Assembly: GCA_030035585.1 (NCBI GenBank)
Contig: CM057471.1
Location: forward strand, 91,761,819-91,825,818
DNA: 64,000 bases
From: Dugong dugon
Taxonomy: Eukaryota > Chordata > Mammalia > Sirenia > Dugongidae
Direction: 5' to 3'
A program made the position numbers and the translations under genes. Below are positions 30,962 to 42,374 of the stretch, one piece after another. Each line of letters opens with the position of its first letter. The first letter of the stretch is position 1. The notes under the pieces were generated by a model. That model ran no database searches. It saw nothing but the letters and a program-made list of their open reading frames with translations, and was not told where the DNA came from.

Positions 30962-31968
30962 TCAAAGAACTCCCTTTAATAATTCTTTTAAGTTTGGTTT
31001 GACTTTTACATATTCCCTTAATTTCTGTTTATCTGGAAATGTCCTAATCTCACCATCATCTTTGAATAAGTTTTGCAGCATGTATTATTCCTGGCTGGCA
31101 ATTTTTTTATTTCAAGGTTTTATATATGTCATCCCACTGCCTTCTTGCATGCATGGTTTCTGCCGAACAATCTGAGCTTAGTCTTATTGTTTCTACTCTG
31201 TATGTGACTTCTTGTTTCTCATGAGCTGCTCTCAGGATTCTTTGTTTGTCTTTGGTTTGGCTAGTGTGATTATGTTATGCTTTGGTGATTTTCTTTAGGG
31301 GGTCTGTCCTATATGGGGTTTGTTGAGCTTCTTGGATGGCCACTTTTCATCTTTCATGATATTGGGGAATTTTTCTGTCAGCAGTTCTTCAGTGATCCTC
31401 TCTGTGTTTTCTGTTTTATCCCCCTGTCCTGGAACTCCAATCACTTGCAAATTTTTGATTTTGATTGTATCCCACATGATTCTCAGGGTCTCTTTATTTT
31501 TCTTTGTTCTTTTTTCTGAATTTTCCTCAAACAGAGTTGTGTCCAAGTGTTTGTCTTCAATTCCACTGATCCCGTCTTCCACCGTTTCAGATCTGCTCCT
31601 CAGCCCTTCTATGACACTCCATTTCTGAAATCTTGTTGTTTATCTTTTGGATTTCTAATTGTTGTTTTTGTATAGTTTCTAGTTGTGAATTTGTTTTGGC
31701 ATTTTGTTCCTGCATTATTTTCCTGAATTCTTCCAATTTTTAGTCTGTATTTTCCATGAATTTGTGGTTTTTGTCCCCATTTTTGTCTGCTTTTTGCTTC
31801 AACTCTTGGAGAATTCTGAAGTATTAGAGATTTGAATTCTGTATCAGGTAGTTCTAGTGCCTTTTCTTCCACTGGAAAGTCATCTGGTGTTTTATTTTGG
31901 GTGCCTACTGGAACCATCCTGTCCTGTTTTTGTAAATGTTTTGATATTGTCTGCTGTCTTCGGGGCAT
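30962..31968 (-). pseudogene. L1 ORF1, broken
   Basis: Starts at 31968 with MPRRQQTISKHLQKQDRMVPV, as in the plus copy. A charged coiled-coil segment follows, then 'MEDGISGIEDKHLDTTLFEEN' (from 31582), 'RIMWDTIKIKNLQVIGVP' and, near the end, 'FPDKQKLREYVKVKP' with stop at 30962-30964. The span of 1007 nt (about 335 codons) matches normal ORF1 length (338 in human), but a net frame change and internal stops break it. Confidence 0.88.
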
Positions 31969-33871
31969 TCAGTAGTTATTTTCTCATTTATTGTTCATAG
32001 ATTTGTTTGTTTTGTCCTTTTTTTATTTGGCTATGTCTGAGGAGGTGGGCTGTGTGTTCTTTGTTGTGTGCTTGTCTGTGGGCACAATACTTTTCACCTC
32101 CTTCTCCAATTGGCAGTATCAGTCACTCAGATATGGTACCGGAGGGCAGGTTTAGCTGAAGAGCGGTTACTGGGATGGGTTGTTTGTGGCACTTACTACA
32201 GCCACCAGGGTGGGTCAATAATCAGTGCAGGGCACGTTCCAGTAGGCCGTGCCTGTGTTGCTTGGTGGTGTAATGTTAAGCACATGGTGCAGGTAGGCAA
32301 GATGCAGGGGGGAGATTGCTATGTGTGGAGCTAAGATGGATATGGAAGAGAGGAGAGAGGATCAGGAGCCAAAAACATACAAAAAAACAAAAAAGAATGC
32401 TAGGGGAGCTTACCGTTGGAGCAGAGAGATGAGAGACTATGAAATGGAGAAAAACAAAAAGGGGAAGATTAAAAAAAAAAAGAGAGAGAATAGAATAAGT
32501 AAATAAAAATCAGACAGGGAAAAGAACAGTGAAGTTCCCAGGGATCCCATCAGTGCAGGTATGAGGTCTGGGGAAGTTGTTCTTAGGTGTTGTGGTACAG
32601 CCTGGCTAGAAGGCGTAGAGATATTCAGCACCAGGTATTCAGGGAACAGAAACAGAAGGAAGGTATAGAAGATGAGAAACTGAGTAATGAAGAAAGACAA
32701 AAAGGGATAAACAGGGAAAAGAAAACAAAACAAATTAAAAAAAAGAAAAGAAAAGTCCCCCCAAAAAACATAAAAATATCACCACAAAAAAAGAAATGCC
32801 TTCAGGGATCCTTCTGCATGTCTGCACAAGCCGAGGGGTTAGGTTCCAAGCCATTCAGCACCACCTGGCCAGAATGGGCTCCCCACTCAAGAAAAGGAAA
32901 ATAAAACAAACATTTCAAAACAAACAAACAAAAGCCCCAGGATCCCACCAGCGTGGCAGCCCAGACCAGAAAGCAGTTCCACACTCGAACGGAGCTCCGC
33001 AGCCCATCAGAAAGAAGCAAAGATGGTGCACGGAGCCAGGTATTTGAGTGAAAGGAGGGGGAGATGGTGAAAGGCAAGGAGGAAATAAAAAGAAGTGGAA
33101 AAAAGCAACACCAGTAGCCAACAAATGGCACTCAGAGAGCCAGCTAGTGCAGGTGGGAAGAATCCAAGCAGCAGGTGCCTCCTGGACAAGAGACTGTGTC
33201 TGCGGGAAGCAAAGGAGGCCGAGTGGGGGTGAAGAAGGGTGGGGGGTTGGAAAGTGTATATCACAAATTACCGGAGCTCCACAGCCCATCAGGAAGAAGC
33301 AACGGTGGCACACAGAGCCAGGTATTTAAGCAAAAAGAGGGGGAGGTGGTGAGAGGTAAGGAAGAAATCAAAAGAAGTGGAAAAAGGCAACACCAGCAGC
33401 CAACAAATGGCACTCAGAGAGCCAGTCAATTCGGGCGGGTGGAATCCAAGTAGCTGGTCCTTCCTGGACGAGAGACTGTGGCCGTGGGAAGCAGAGGAAG
33501 TCGAGCAAGGGTGAAGAAGGGTGGGGGGTGGGAAAGTGTATATCGCAAATTACCATTGTTTTGTCTCCTGCTGGAAGCTCTGTGAAGCTGCTTTCTCATA
33601 CCCCCTGTTTGCTGGTCTCCGATAGGAGTCCAGGTTGGTGGATCTGCACTGCATTAGCTGATAGGAGACCTCTGCATGAATCTCTCCTCACTCTCCATTC
33701 TCTGTCAGTTTTCTCACTCTATTTGGTGCTTGGCTGAGTTCTTTATCTCTTCATTTGATGTTTTAGGGTTTCAGGATTGCTGTATTCTCTGTTCGGCATA
33801 GTTTTTCGGATCTTTGCTGTGGAGGGATGGCGTGGTGCTTCTGCCTAGAGCACCATTTTGCCGGAAGTCTC
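31969..33871 (-). promoter_or_regulatory. L1 5' UTR with tandem repeat unit
   Basis: About 1.9 kb upstream of ORF1, expected to hold the internal promoter. Two tandem units of about 282 bp occupy 32991-33272 and 33273-33554 (plus-strand starts 'ggagctccgcagcccatcag' and 'ggagctccacagcccatcag'). The plus-strand L1 at 3513 has a single unit. Tandem 5' UTR monomers that add promoter strength are known from mouse L1; whether that holds here is inference. Confidence 0.8.
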
Positions 33872-34207
33872 TTTCTTGTTATTTTGATATAATATAATAG
33901 CTTCATTATTTCATCAATTCTTTAAAAACACTTATTGAGCATCTGGTGGGTTCTAGGCCACATGCTAACTCAGCAAAGAGATGATAAAGATGAATGAAAA
34001 GTGGACTCTACCCTGCAGGAACGCAGTCTAAAGGGCAAAACAGGCATCTACATGTTTATACTATAATAGGATACTGCTGAAAGAGAGGTAAGCAAAAAGT
34101 AAATGGAAATGCAAAAAAAAAAGTGATTTGTTTCAATAATATAACAGGAAAGATTCACAGGGGCAGTGAGGTATGATTTAGACTTTAAATAATTAGTAGG
34201 GCCTACC

Positions 34208-34424
34208 CATGGACTGCGGCTCCCTGCATAGCACAAACGGTTAAGTACTCAGCTACTAGCCAAAAGGTTGGTGTTATTAACCCCCCCAGAGGCACTACAG
34301 AAAACAGACCTGGTGATCTGCTTCCAAAGGTCACAGCCTTGAAAACACTATGGAGCAGTTCTACTCTGCATACATGGAGTTGCTAAAACTTAGAAATAAC
34401 TCGACAGCAACAACACATGGACTG
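34208..34424 (+). mobile_element. Long-form SINE with 9-bp duplications
   Basis: SINE 34217-34415 between two copies of CATGGACTG (34208-34216 and 34416-34424). It has head 'gcacaaacggttaagtactc', block 'acctggtgatctgcttccaa', 'aacactatggagcagttcta' and tail 'aaataactcgacagcaacaa'. The tail ends in CAACAACA, as in RTE. Confidence 0.9.
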
Positions 34425-34743
34425 GAGGAGGGTAATCATGACAGAGGTAAAATAAAGAGATGTGATTATATATGGGGTGTTCTGGAAAAATCTAATATGT
34501 TTGATTTGGCTATAAAATAAGAAATATTGACAATAGAAAGGGAGGAAACTGGAAGCAAAATAAAGGTACACACTTCAATCTGTAGGCAACGGGGAGCTGT
34601 CAAAATCTTTTGAAGCAAGCTAATTATATAATCAGATCTTTGTCTTAAACAACATTGGAAGATAGTATGAAGGGAAATGTGAATACAGAGCAAACACCTC
34701 AGAAATTATTGTAGTAGTGCAGGTAAGAAATAATGACAGTATG

Positions 34744-34985
34744 ATCTAGAGTAGGAACCCCTGGATGGAACAAACAGTTACATATTCAGCTACTAACCAA
34801 AAGATTGGAGGTTGGAGTTCACCCACAGGTGCCTTGGACGAAAAGCCTGGCAATCTACTTCCAAAAGGTCACAGCCATTGAAAACTCAATGGAGCACTGT
34901 TCTACTCTGGCACACCAGGGACCACCATGAGTCGGAATAGACTCGATGGCAGCTGGTTTGTTTTTTGTTTTTTAATCTAGGGTAG
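34744..34985 (+). mobile_element. Long-form SINE with 11-bp duplications
   Basis: SINE 34755-34974 between ATCTAGAGTAG (34744-34754) and ATCTAGGGTAG (34975-34985), one mismatch. Head 'gaacaaacagttacatattc', block 'gcctggcaatctacttccaa', 'gaaaactcaatggagcactg' and tail 'gagtcggaatagactcgatg'. It then shows a T-rich end. Confidence 0.9.
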
Positions 34986-35240
34986 TGATAGTGGCTTAGA
35001 GATGAATGGAGGATTATGGAGAGTATTTAAATGTAAAATTGATAGCGGGGGTGGGGGGGGCGTGGATTTGGATGTAGAAGGATATTAGAGTAAGAACTGA
35101 TGAATCTAAAGTTACTGATTCAAGGACCAGGCAGATTTTATCCTAAATGTGATAGAAAACACAGGAAGAGAAATTGATTTTAGGAGACAATTGTAATGAG
35201 CCTGGTTTTCAAAAGTATGACTGGAGGGGAAACCATGTGA

Positions 35241-35680
35241 ATATGGCTAACATGAATTGGTAATATATTTTATTGTTTTAGTTTCTCTGAAGCTAAAATA
35301 AACAGAAGCATATCTTCAAAATATATCTAATCTTCAAATATCACTCAAGGGAGAGTTGCAAAAATCCTCTCTGATCAAGCATATACTGGAAAAATATGAC
35401 ATAGAAAATGTATTCTGGTTTGGCCAAATCTCAATGCTCACCCTTTGAACAACATTCTATGGAGCAGTAAAAAGTTCAAAGGCTGGGCAAATGAGAGCAT
35501 GCAAGAGCTGAACCCCAGAGATAGGTCTGGGATACAGCAGAGATTCCACATTTCAACATGTATCCTCAACTAATTCTGATGAGGTTAGTCTAAGAGCCAT
35601 ATATCGAGCAACAATAGTATAGAGGACTTAGTGTCTGAATAATTAAAACTTAATTATATTATTATTAAAGGAATCTAACA
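35241..35680. other. Mostly unrecognised; MER20-like piece inside
   Basis: From about 35505 to 35610 'ctgaaccccagagataggtc', 'gcagagattccacatttcaa' and 'ctaattctgatgaggttagt' recall MER20-type hAT elements. The rest is unrecognised. Confidence 0.4.
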
Positions 35681-36363
35681 TTATATTGATCAAAGACTAC
35701 AGCTTTCGGTATGGATTACACTTCAACATAAAGAGAACAAAAATCCTCACAACTGGACCAATAAGCAACATCATGATCCACAATCAACGCCCATGGAAGC
35801 AGCAGTCAAGAAATCAGATGATGTATTGCACTGTGCAAATTTGCTGCAAAAGACCTCTTTAAAGTGTTAAAAAATAAAGATGTCACTTTGAGAACTAAGG
35901 TGAACCAAGCCATCGTGTTTCCAATGACCTCACATGCATGGGAAAGCTGGACAATGAGTAAGGAAGACAAAAGAAGAATTGATGCCTTTGAATTATGGTG
36001 TTGGCAAAGAATATTGAATATACCACGGACTGCCAGAAGAACGAACAAGTCTGTCTTGGAAGAAATACAGCCAGATTGCTCCTTGGAAAGGTGCATGGTG
36101 AGACTTCATCTCACATACTTTGGACATCATCAGGAGGGATTAGTCCCTGGAGGAGGACATCATGCTCGGTACAGTAGAGGGTCAGTGAAAAAAAGGAAAA
36201 CCCTCTATGAGAGGGATTGACACAGTGGCTGCAACAATGGGCTCAAACATAACAACAATTGTGAGGATATGCAGGACTGGGCAGTGTTTCGTTCTGTTGT
36301 GCATAGGATTGCTATGAGTTGGAACCGACTCAATGGCACCTAACAACAACAACGTTATATTGA
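35681..36363 (+). mobile_element. RTE (BovB-like) 3' portion with 9-bp duplications
   Basis: RTE 35690-36354 between TTATATTGA at 35681-35689 and 36355-36363. Starts in the RT-proximal region ('ggattacacttcaacataaa'). The frame from 35864 gives MLKNKDVTLRTKVNQAIVFPMTSHAWESWTMSKEDKRRIDAFELWCWQRILN, the region after the RT in RTE elements. Ends 'ggaaccgactcaatggcacc' plus (AAC)n. 5'-truncated and dead, though a stretch of 118 codons is still open. Confidence 0.9.
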
Positions 36364-37759
36364 GGATATAGTTGCACCATCTACTGTGATTATAATAATA
36401 ACATTATTATTGAATTTACAGTTCTGGTTATAAGAAATGAATGGAGATTTTGGTTTATTTATTACTTGGTCTGATGTCAATGCCACTGGCACTACAAAAT
36501 GATCAATATCTGGATCTTAATCCCATAATCAGAAAGCTAAAGTTAAGAATCCAGCCATATGATTAAGGTTATGGAAAATCAGAACAAGATGGCAACGGCA
36601 CAATTGGCAAGTGGTAGTAAGGAAAGTTTGCAAACAAGTCACGGTTCGCCAGGAGGAGCAGATTTGCTCAGTAACTTCCTTTACCTCACTGTGAACCAAA
36701 GCTAACATTAAAAAAAAAGGAAAGGAAAGAGGGCGAGATGAGGCCAGGTGTCAGAAATGTAGAAGAAAACCAAATCCTGAGATGTAAGGAAAGATGGCAC
36801 TACTGTGGCCCATGGAAGGTTTGTGCCTGATATAGGAATCAGAAGCCAGTAATGAAATGTTCATGCAAGGCCAGGAGATATGGCCAGGTGCCATTATCAT
36901 TTGAAAGACCTTGAAATAAATCAATGCTTAAAGCTAAACCTCAAAATAATCCCGTTTCTCAAAGCTAAAAGAAAAAATAAAGTTAAACCCATTGGTTTAA
37001 AGCAGAAGCAAAGAAACGTACCACTTATGTAAAGAATGTAATGGAGGAAAAAAAAATCATCAGGGATTAATTAAAACCCAAAACCTATTTTGAGTTTGGG
37101 AATGGCTTTTCAATGTATAATATCCATTTGCTCATAAAACACAAGCTGCTACGTTAACAAAAAACTTGGTCCAGAGTCATTGGAATGTCTGTAGTCCTGA
37201 CAAATGCAAGCTAAACTTCTCTGTAGAAACTCTTTCACATCGGAAAATTCATGGGATTCACCCAGAATTGTTAACTCACACTACAGATTAGCAATCAATA
37301 AAAAATAACGCATCATGAGGGAGAGTCAGACAATTCAAAAAACTCATAAATAAGTACTCACAAAATTTAAAATAAAAGAATAATTGGAAAAGCTATCATA
37401 AATGTAGACAGCTACATAAAAGAGATAAATAGATGAAAGAAATCATATTGAAAGACTAGACTAGTATGAGAAAGTAATAAATAGACTTGTGATAGAGCCA
37501 TTATGAAAATATTGTCATTGACATAAAAATTTCTATGGATATAGTAGAATAAATTATATATTATGACTCACATAGTAGTACTGAATGACAATATTGGAAT
37601 GTGTGATATGCATCTAAAGTCATACTTAGCAAGATATTTTATACTTGATATTATACATTGTTAAAAAAAAAAAAGGAAGATCAAATATTCTCTTAGTTTT
37701 TCAATCCAAGAAATTTGAAAAGTGATTCTAAGGAAAGTAATAGAGAATAAATAATGAAG
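36364..37759. other. Unique A+T-rich DNA, nothing firmly recognised
   Basis: No gene or named repeat found. 37270-37700 is very A+T-rich and might be decayed L1 preceding the ORF2 fragment at 37760, but no motif supports it. Confidence 0.35.
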
Positions 37760-38140
37760 ATGAAACAGGTATTAATAAAATAGGACAAGAAGCAATACAA
37801 AGAATCACACAAATAAATTTTTGTTCTATGAAAACCTCAGAAAAAGCTGACCTCTCATTTAACAAAATAAGTACAAAATATACTCTGAAAACTACAAAAT
37901 ATTGTTGAAAGAAATTAAAGAAGACCTAAATAAATGGGAAGACATCCCACTTTCCTGGACTAGAACACTGAATATTGTAAAGATTGTAATATGCCCCAAA
38001 TTAATCTACAGATTCAACAGAATCCCTATCAAAATTCCAGGTGGCTTCTTTGCAGAAATTGACAAGCTAATCTTAAACCTAACATGTAAATTCAAGGTAC
38101 CAAAAATAGCCAAAACAATTTTGAAAAAGAAAAAAAATTG
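37760..38140 (+). mobile_element. Ancient L1 ORF2 fragment (after RT centre)
   Basis: The 37902-38138 frame reads [60 protein letters not shown], the well-known L1 stretch 'K..L.KWK.IPCSWIGRINIVKM.ILPK.IYRFN.IPIKIP..FF.E..K'. Isolated fragment of old L1. Confidence 0.85.
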
Positions 38141-38149
38141 AACAATTTT

Positions 38150-39838
38150 AAAACGTGCAACATACGGGTAACTGAAGTTCCAGAAGGAGAAGAAAGAGAG
38201 AAAAGAAAATAAACATTTGCAGTAATAATATGAAAATTTTCCCAAAATTAACAAACACCAAACCACAGATAAAGGGAGTTCAAACAACATCAAGCAGAAT
38301 AAATATCAAAAAACTACACCTAGGCTTATCATATTAAAACTACAGAAAACCAAGGACAAAAAAAATTCTTGGAAGAAACCAAGAGGAACAAGAAAACAAT
38401 TACAGTAAACATCTCATCAGAAACCAAGCAAATAAGAAGAGAAATAGTTAAAGTGTCAAAAAGAAAAATATATACCAACCTAGAATTCTATATCCAGCGA
38501 CGTTATCCCCCAAAATGAAATGAAAATAAGGATATTAAGATAAAGAAAAACTGAGAGAATTCATGGCTAGCAGATATGCCCTGACAAAAGTGGTAAAATA
38601 TGTCCTTCAGGGAGAAAAGAAATTATATAGGTCATAATGAAGATTCATGTCTAAAAAAAAAGAGCTTCAGATAAGAAATAAAGGTAATATAAAATCTCTT
38701 ACTTTTCTTACTCTTAATTTCTCTAACAGATAACTGTTTACTTAAAGCAAAGATAGTAACAACATATTGAGTGATTATCACATATGGAAGAAGGAAATGT
38801 ATGCATCAATTCTTAAGGGCTGGGAGGGAGAAATTGGGAATACTTTGTTATAAGGTACCTGCACTAAATGTGAAGCAGTATAATGTTATTAAAGATGGAC
38901 TTAAATTACTTAAAATTTTATATTGGAAACTCTAGATTCACCACTATTTTTTTTAATCTAAGTAATATGCTAAGAGAGAAGATAAAATGGAATCTTATAA
39001 AATCTTCAATTAACCAGAGAAAGATGAAAAAGAGGGAAAAAAGGAAAGAAAAAATGCAATGAATAGAAAACAGTTACAAATATGGTAGATATTAATGCAA
39101 TTATATTAATAATCACTTTAAATGTGAATGGCATAAATACGCCAATTAAAAAATATGGATTGTCAGAGTAGACATGGGGGAGAAATCCAACTACATATTA
39201 TCTACAAGAAATCAACTTTAAATATAAAGACTCACATAAGTTAAAAGTAAAAGAACAGAGTAAAATATACCATCCTAGTACTAATCAAAATAAAACTGGA
39301 GAAGCTATATTAATTTCAGAAAAAGCAGATTTCAGAACAAGGAAAATTATCAAGAATAAAGAGGAGTACTACATAAGGATAAAGAGGTTAATCCTCCAAG
39401 AAGACCTAACGATCCTAAATGTGTATAAACCTACCAACAAAATGTGAAAATATGTGAAGCAAAATCTGATAGAACTGAAAGGAGAAATAGGCAAATCCAC
39501 TGTTATAGCCGGACACTTCAACATCCTTCTTTCAGTAATTGATAGATCAAGCAGGTAGAGAATCAGTAAGGATGTAATTGACCTTAACAACACTATGAAT
39601 CAACTTTATTTAATTGACATCTATGGAATAACTCATCTAACAACAACAGAATACACATTCCTCTCTAACTCATGTGGAATATTCACCAAGATAGACCACA
39701 TTCTGGACAATAAAACATACCTTAACAGATTTTAAACAATAGAAATCATTCTAAGTATGTTCTCAGACCACACTGGAATAAGCATGATATCCGCGAGGCA
39801 ACCAAGAGATTCATAAAGCTGACTGATATCGGCCATAT
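38150..39838 (+). mobile_element. Ancient L1: ORF1 3' part and ORF2 endonuclease part
   Basis: Two readable parts. Near 38400-38560: 'ISSETKQIRREI...' and 'YTNLEFYIQRRYPPK', like the end of ORF1 in old L1 (...AETAQARR...YQPRILYPAK). From about 39110: 'LNVNGINTPIKKYGLSE' region, then 'GRFFKTRKIIKNKEEYY', 'TILNVYKPTNK', 'VIAGHFNILLSVIDR' (GDFN became GHFN), and 'TFLSNSCGIFTKIDHILDNKTYLNR' from the endonuclease. Since the later part of ORF2 (37760) lies upstream, these are two separate fragments. Confidence 0.8.
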
Positions 39839-39844
39839 TTGAGT

Positions 39845-40012
39845 AATCCATTGCCATCGAGTTGATTCCAACTCACAGTGACCCTATAGGACAGGGTAGA
39901 ACAGCTCTATAGGGTTTCCAAGGAGCTGCTGGTAGATTTGAACTGCCAATCTTATGGTTAGCAGCCACAGCTTTCCATAGCTTTTAAACACTGCCCCACC
40001 AGGGCTCCGTAT
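39845..40012 (-). mobile_element. AfroSINE-type SINE, short form
   Basis: Minus-strand copy: 'catcgagttgattccaactc', 'ggacagggtagaacagctct', 'gctgctggtagatttgaact', 'tatggttagcagccacagct' and 'ctgccccaccagggctccgt'. Confidence 0.88.
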
Positions 40013-40169
40013 TTCAGTAGGGTCCCCCCCAAAAAAACAGGCTGTCTGAATTGCAAAAAGCCAGGACCACACAATTGCTTAAGGCCCTGTGATTCACACT
40101 CAAATACGATTTTGGAAGTGTATGCAACTCACACTCACACAAACTAGACCCTACAGCAAAAGTCTGTGA

Positions 40170-40526
40170 GTGCCACCTAGTAATGACCACTAGGATTGTA
40201 GACAAGAAAATTTCCAGATGGTGCAGTATGGCCCATGCTGTTTGAGAGACGAGTGTTGGCTTGTTATTGGTTGTTAACTGAAATTGTCTCCAGGACTGAA
40301 GGATATAAAATAATCTTGAGACCTGTGTTATCCATAATGTCTTGGGTGATGTTGAAGAAATGCTCTAACAAGGAAGATAGTGCTGAGACAATCTCCATAA
40401 TAAAACAGAAGTGGTTTATACAGGAACACATTATCAGAGGATAACAAGGAGGTACTTATCATATCTATGGACAAGTAGCCGCTTTTCCTCTAGCATCAAC
40501 TTTGAAGAACTACTGTATCCTATTGC
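40170..40526 (+). mobile_element. ERVL-like pol fossil (RT/RNase H connection region)
   Basis: A short piece of a broken endogenous retrovirus. The segment 'CYWLLTEIVSRTEGYKIILR' and the following 'PVLSIMSWVM' resemble the tether between reverse transcriptase and RNase H in ERVL-type pol. It is highly diverged, so probably an early mammalian insertion. It ends where RTE-like sequence begins. It may or may not belong to the same provirus as 46050-48260. Confidence 0.5.
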
Positions 40527-40790
40527 ATCAGGATTGAAGGAAGACTCATTAACAGTGTGTGATATGCAGATGACACAATCCTGCTTGCCAAAAGTGAAGA
40601 CAACTTGAAGCACTTACTGATGAAAATGAAAGACCACAGCCTTCAGTATGGATTACACCTCAACACCAAGAAAACAAAAATCCTTACAACTGGACCAATA
40701 AACAACATTGGTAAAGAAATTGAAGTTGTCAAGGATTTCATTCTTCTTGGATCAACAATCAATGCCCATGAAAACAGCAGTCAAGAATAC
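40527..40790 (+). mobile_element. RTE (BovB-like) RT fragment
   Basis: 'catcaggattgaaggaagac', 'gatatgcagatgacacaatc' and 'cagtatggattacacctcaa' equal the RTE stretch at 18850-18990. In frame it reads YADDTILLAKSEDNLKHLLMKMKDHSLQYGLHLNTKKTKILTTGP..., so the YADD catalytic motif is kept here although it is lost at 18890. Both ends are cut; no (AAC)n tail. Confidence 0.88.
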
Positions 40791-41479
40791 TGGTATGACT
40801 ATACAATTCTTCCCCACATGAACTCAATTTTCTTTTTTCCAACCTGATGATGTAGTTCTGGTACCATGGTTTATAGAAGTAAGGATGATCCCTGAACAAG
40901 AAACTGTAACTATATTTTTAAGTATTTTTGCCAGAATTCCTAAATGCCATTTGGGATGGATTATGGCTTCACCTCACCTGAAAAAACAGGGATAGTCAGT
41001 GACTGCAGCTGTATTGCCTAGTGGCTGAGATAGCCCATTATTTCTGTATCCATGTAACCCTACCTTAGGTGAATGGGAATGGTCTGAAGGGGAGGCGCTT
41101 GTCAGACTCATATTGCAGCTAGCAGTCTGGGTCACATTGTAGCTGAATCCAACCTCCCTTCCAAAGGTGGAAAAGTTTGAAATCAATTACAAATTGACAA
41201 AAGGAGAAATAATAGCTGAAGGTAAAGAAATAAATGGGTTATGCAAGGGGGAAAATATACTGACATCTCAAGACAGTCTTAGAGCAAGAGAATAACATTA
41301 TTTCTTAGCATAATTGCATCAAATGCCTGAAAGGGTGAAGCTGCATATTTGCCAAGCCCACCTCCACTTTGGGAATCTAACAATGCCAAATGGAATCCTG
41401 CAAACCTGAGTGCCATCAAAATGCGAGACATTCTGGTCATACTCTATGATGATGAACAAAACTAATTGTTGATGACTGA
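40791..41479. other. Unrecognised, possibly ERV-related
   Basis: No named repeat found. It lies between an ERVL-like pol scrap and an LTR-like sequence, so it may be decayed ERV internal or LTR sequence; nothing in the text proves it. Confidence 0.3.
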
Positions 41480-42136
41480 ATGGAACTCTAGAAAAGTGCC
41501 AGTAATCCTTGATTCTTTATCTTTTGATTCTTATATGATTCTTTTCTACTACATAGGATATTATTTGAAAAGGAATTTCCAGGAATTACTCCCTGCTGAG
41601 TCATCAAACTGTGTGGTATACAACACCCAGCAAAACTGATCACTGTGTAAATATAAACCTTGGTGACCACATGCTTAAGTTTTCTGTCTATAATACATAA
41701 AATATAGCAGCTGCGTGTACACTGTGTCATAGTGTGCTGTGTACAAATACATATCACCCTGTTTCCTGGTTCCTCTGGTCTTCACCCACAAGCCTTTGCC
41801 ATTACTGATTTTGCTTTGATTCCTTTCACTATAACAAAATGTGTTGTTTTGTGCCGTCTATTCAGTTCTGACTCAAAGCAACACTATAGGACAGAATAGA
41901 ACTGCCTCACAGAGTTTCCTAGGCTGAGGTCTTTATGGAAGCAGATCACTAAGTCATTTTTCCTGCGGAGCCATGGGTTCGAACTACCAACCTTTGAGTT
42001 AGCAGCCAAGTTCTTAACCAGTGAGCCACCAGGGATCCTTATAATAAAATATAGCTGTGTATAACAACTTCTGAGTCATGTGAGTCCTTCTTGCAAATCA
42101 CCACACCAAGGGAAGGTCTTGGTGACCCCTAACACA
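41480..42136 (+). mobile_element. LTR-like fossil (ERVL group?), split by a SINE
   Basis: 'aataaaatatagctgtgtat', 'aacttctgagtcatgtgagt', 'aaatcaccacaccaagggaa' and the end 'ggtgacccctaacaca' (to 42136) follow the pattern of ERVL-group LTR 3' ends, with the polyadenylation signal just upstream. The 5' boundary is uncertain. A medium-form SINE interrupts it at 41833-42040. Old and decayed. Confidence 0.45.
41833..42040 (-). mobile_element. AfroSINE-type SINE, medium form
   Basis: Minus-strand copy: 'ctattcagttctgactcaaa', 'ggacagaatagaactgcctc', medium-form block 'tttatggaagcagatcacta', 'ccatgggttcgaactaccaa' and 'ccagtgagccaccagggatc'. Flanks 'ataacaaaat' and 'ataataaaat' could be its target duplication. 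Confidence 0.87.
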
Positions 42137-42175
42137 AATACTTCTTAGAATTCTCCTTTATAGTTACTCATTTAA

Positions 42176-42374
42176 GGTCACAGGGTGGTGCAAATGGTTT
42201 ACTCTCAGCTACAAATCAAAAGGTTGGTAGGTCAAATCCATCCAGCAGTACCTCAGAAGAAAAGCCTGGTGATTTAATTCTGAAAAATCAGCCACTGAAA
42301 ACCCTATGGTGCAGTTCTACTCTGAAACACGTGGCGTTGCCATGAGTCAGGATGAAATCAGTGGGTTTTGGTCC
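42176..42374 (+). mobile_element. AfroSINE-type SINE, long form
   Basis: 'gggtggtgcaaatggtttac', 'aaaggttggtaggtcaaatc', block 'agcctggtgatttaattctg', 'aaccctatggtgcagttcta' and tail 'tgccatgagtcaggatgaaa'. Confidence 0.87.

Larger units (their letters stand above)
25450..33880 (-). mobile_element. Full-length L1, minus strand
   Basis: The element runs from its 5' end at 33871 ('gagacttccggcaaaatggt' on the minus strand) to its poly(A) at about 25482-25505: 5' UTR 31969-33871, ORF1 30962-31968, spacer 30500-30961, ORF2 26666-30499, 3' UTR about 25506-26665. Total about 8.4 kb. TTTCTTGTT at 25450-25458 and 33872-33880 is a possible target duplication, which would make the 23 bases at 25459-25481 a tail with a short transduced insert. 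Reading frames carry several breaks, so it is probably not active, but its completeness and similarity to the plus copy at 3513 point to a recent lineage. Confidence 0.93.
33905..35240 (+). mobile_element. Ancient interspersed repeat, L2-like or MER, interrupted by two SINEs
   Basis: Blocks 'aaaacacttattgagcatct', 'gtggactctaccctgcagga', 'cagtctaaagggcaaaacag', 'gcaagctaattatataatca', 'attattgtagtagtgcaggt' and 'ataatgacagtatgatctag' follow the order of a long, old mammalian repeat that begins with 'ttattgagcacctactatg' and includes 'gcagtaatccaggcaagaga'. I cannot name the family with certainty. SINEs sit at 34217 and 34755. A G-rich run (about 35045-35062) lies near the end. Confidence 0.5.

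Noticed and set aside
32915-33313. 132-codon frame with internal repeats in L1 5' UTR
   Set aside because: Its repeat comes from the tandem 282-bp units. No domain, and no related frame of equal length in the plus-strand L1.
32991-33554. CRISPR-like or satellite array
   Set aside because: Only two 282-bp units, inside an L1 5' UTR; not short direct repeats with spacers and not a long satellite.
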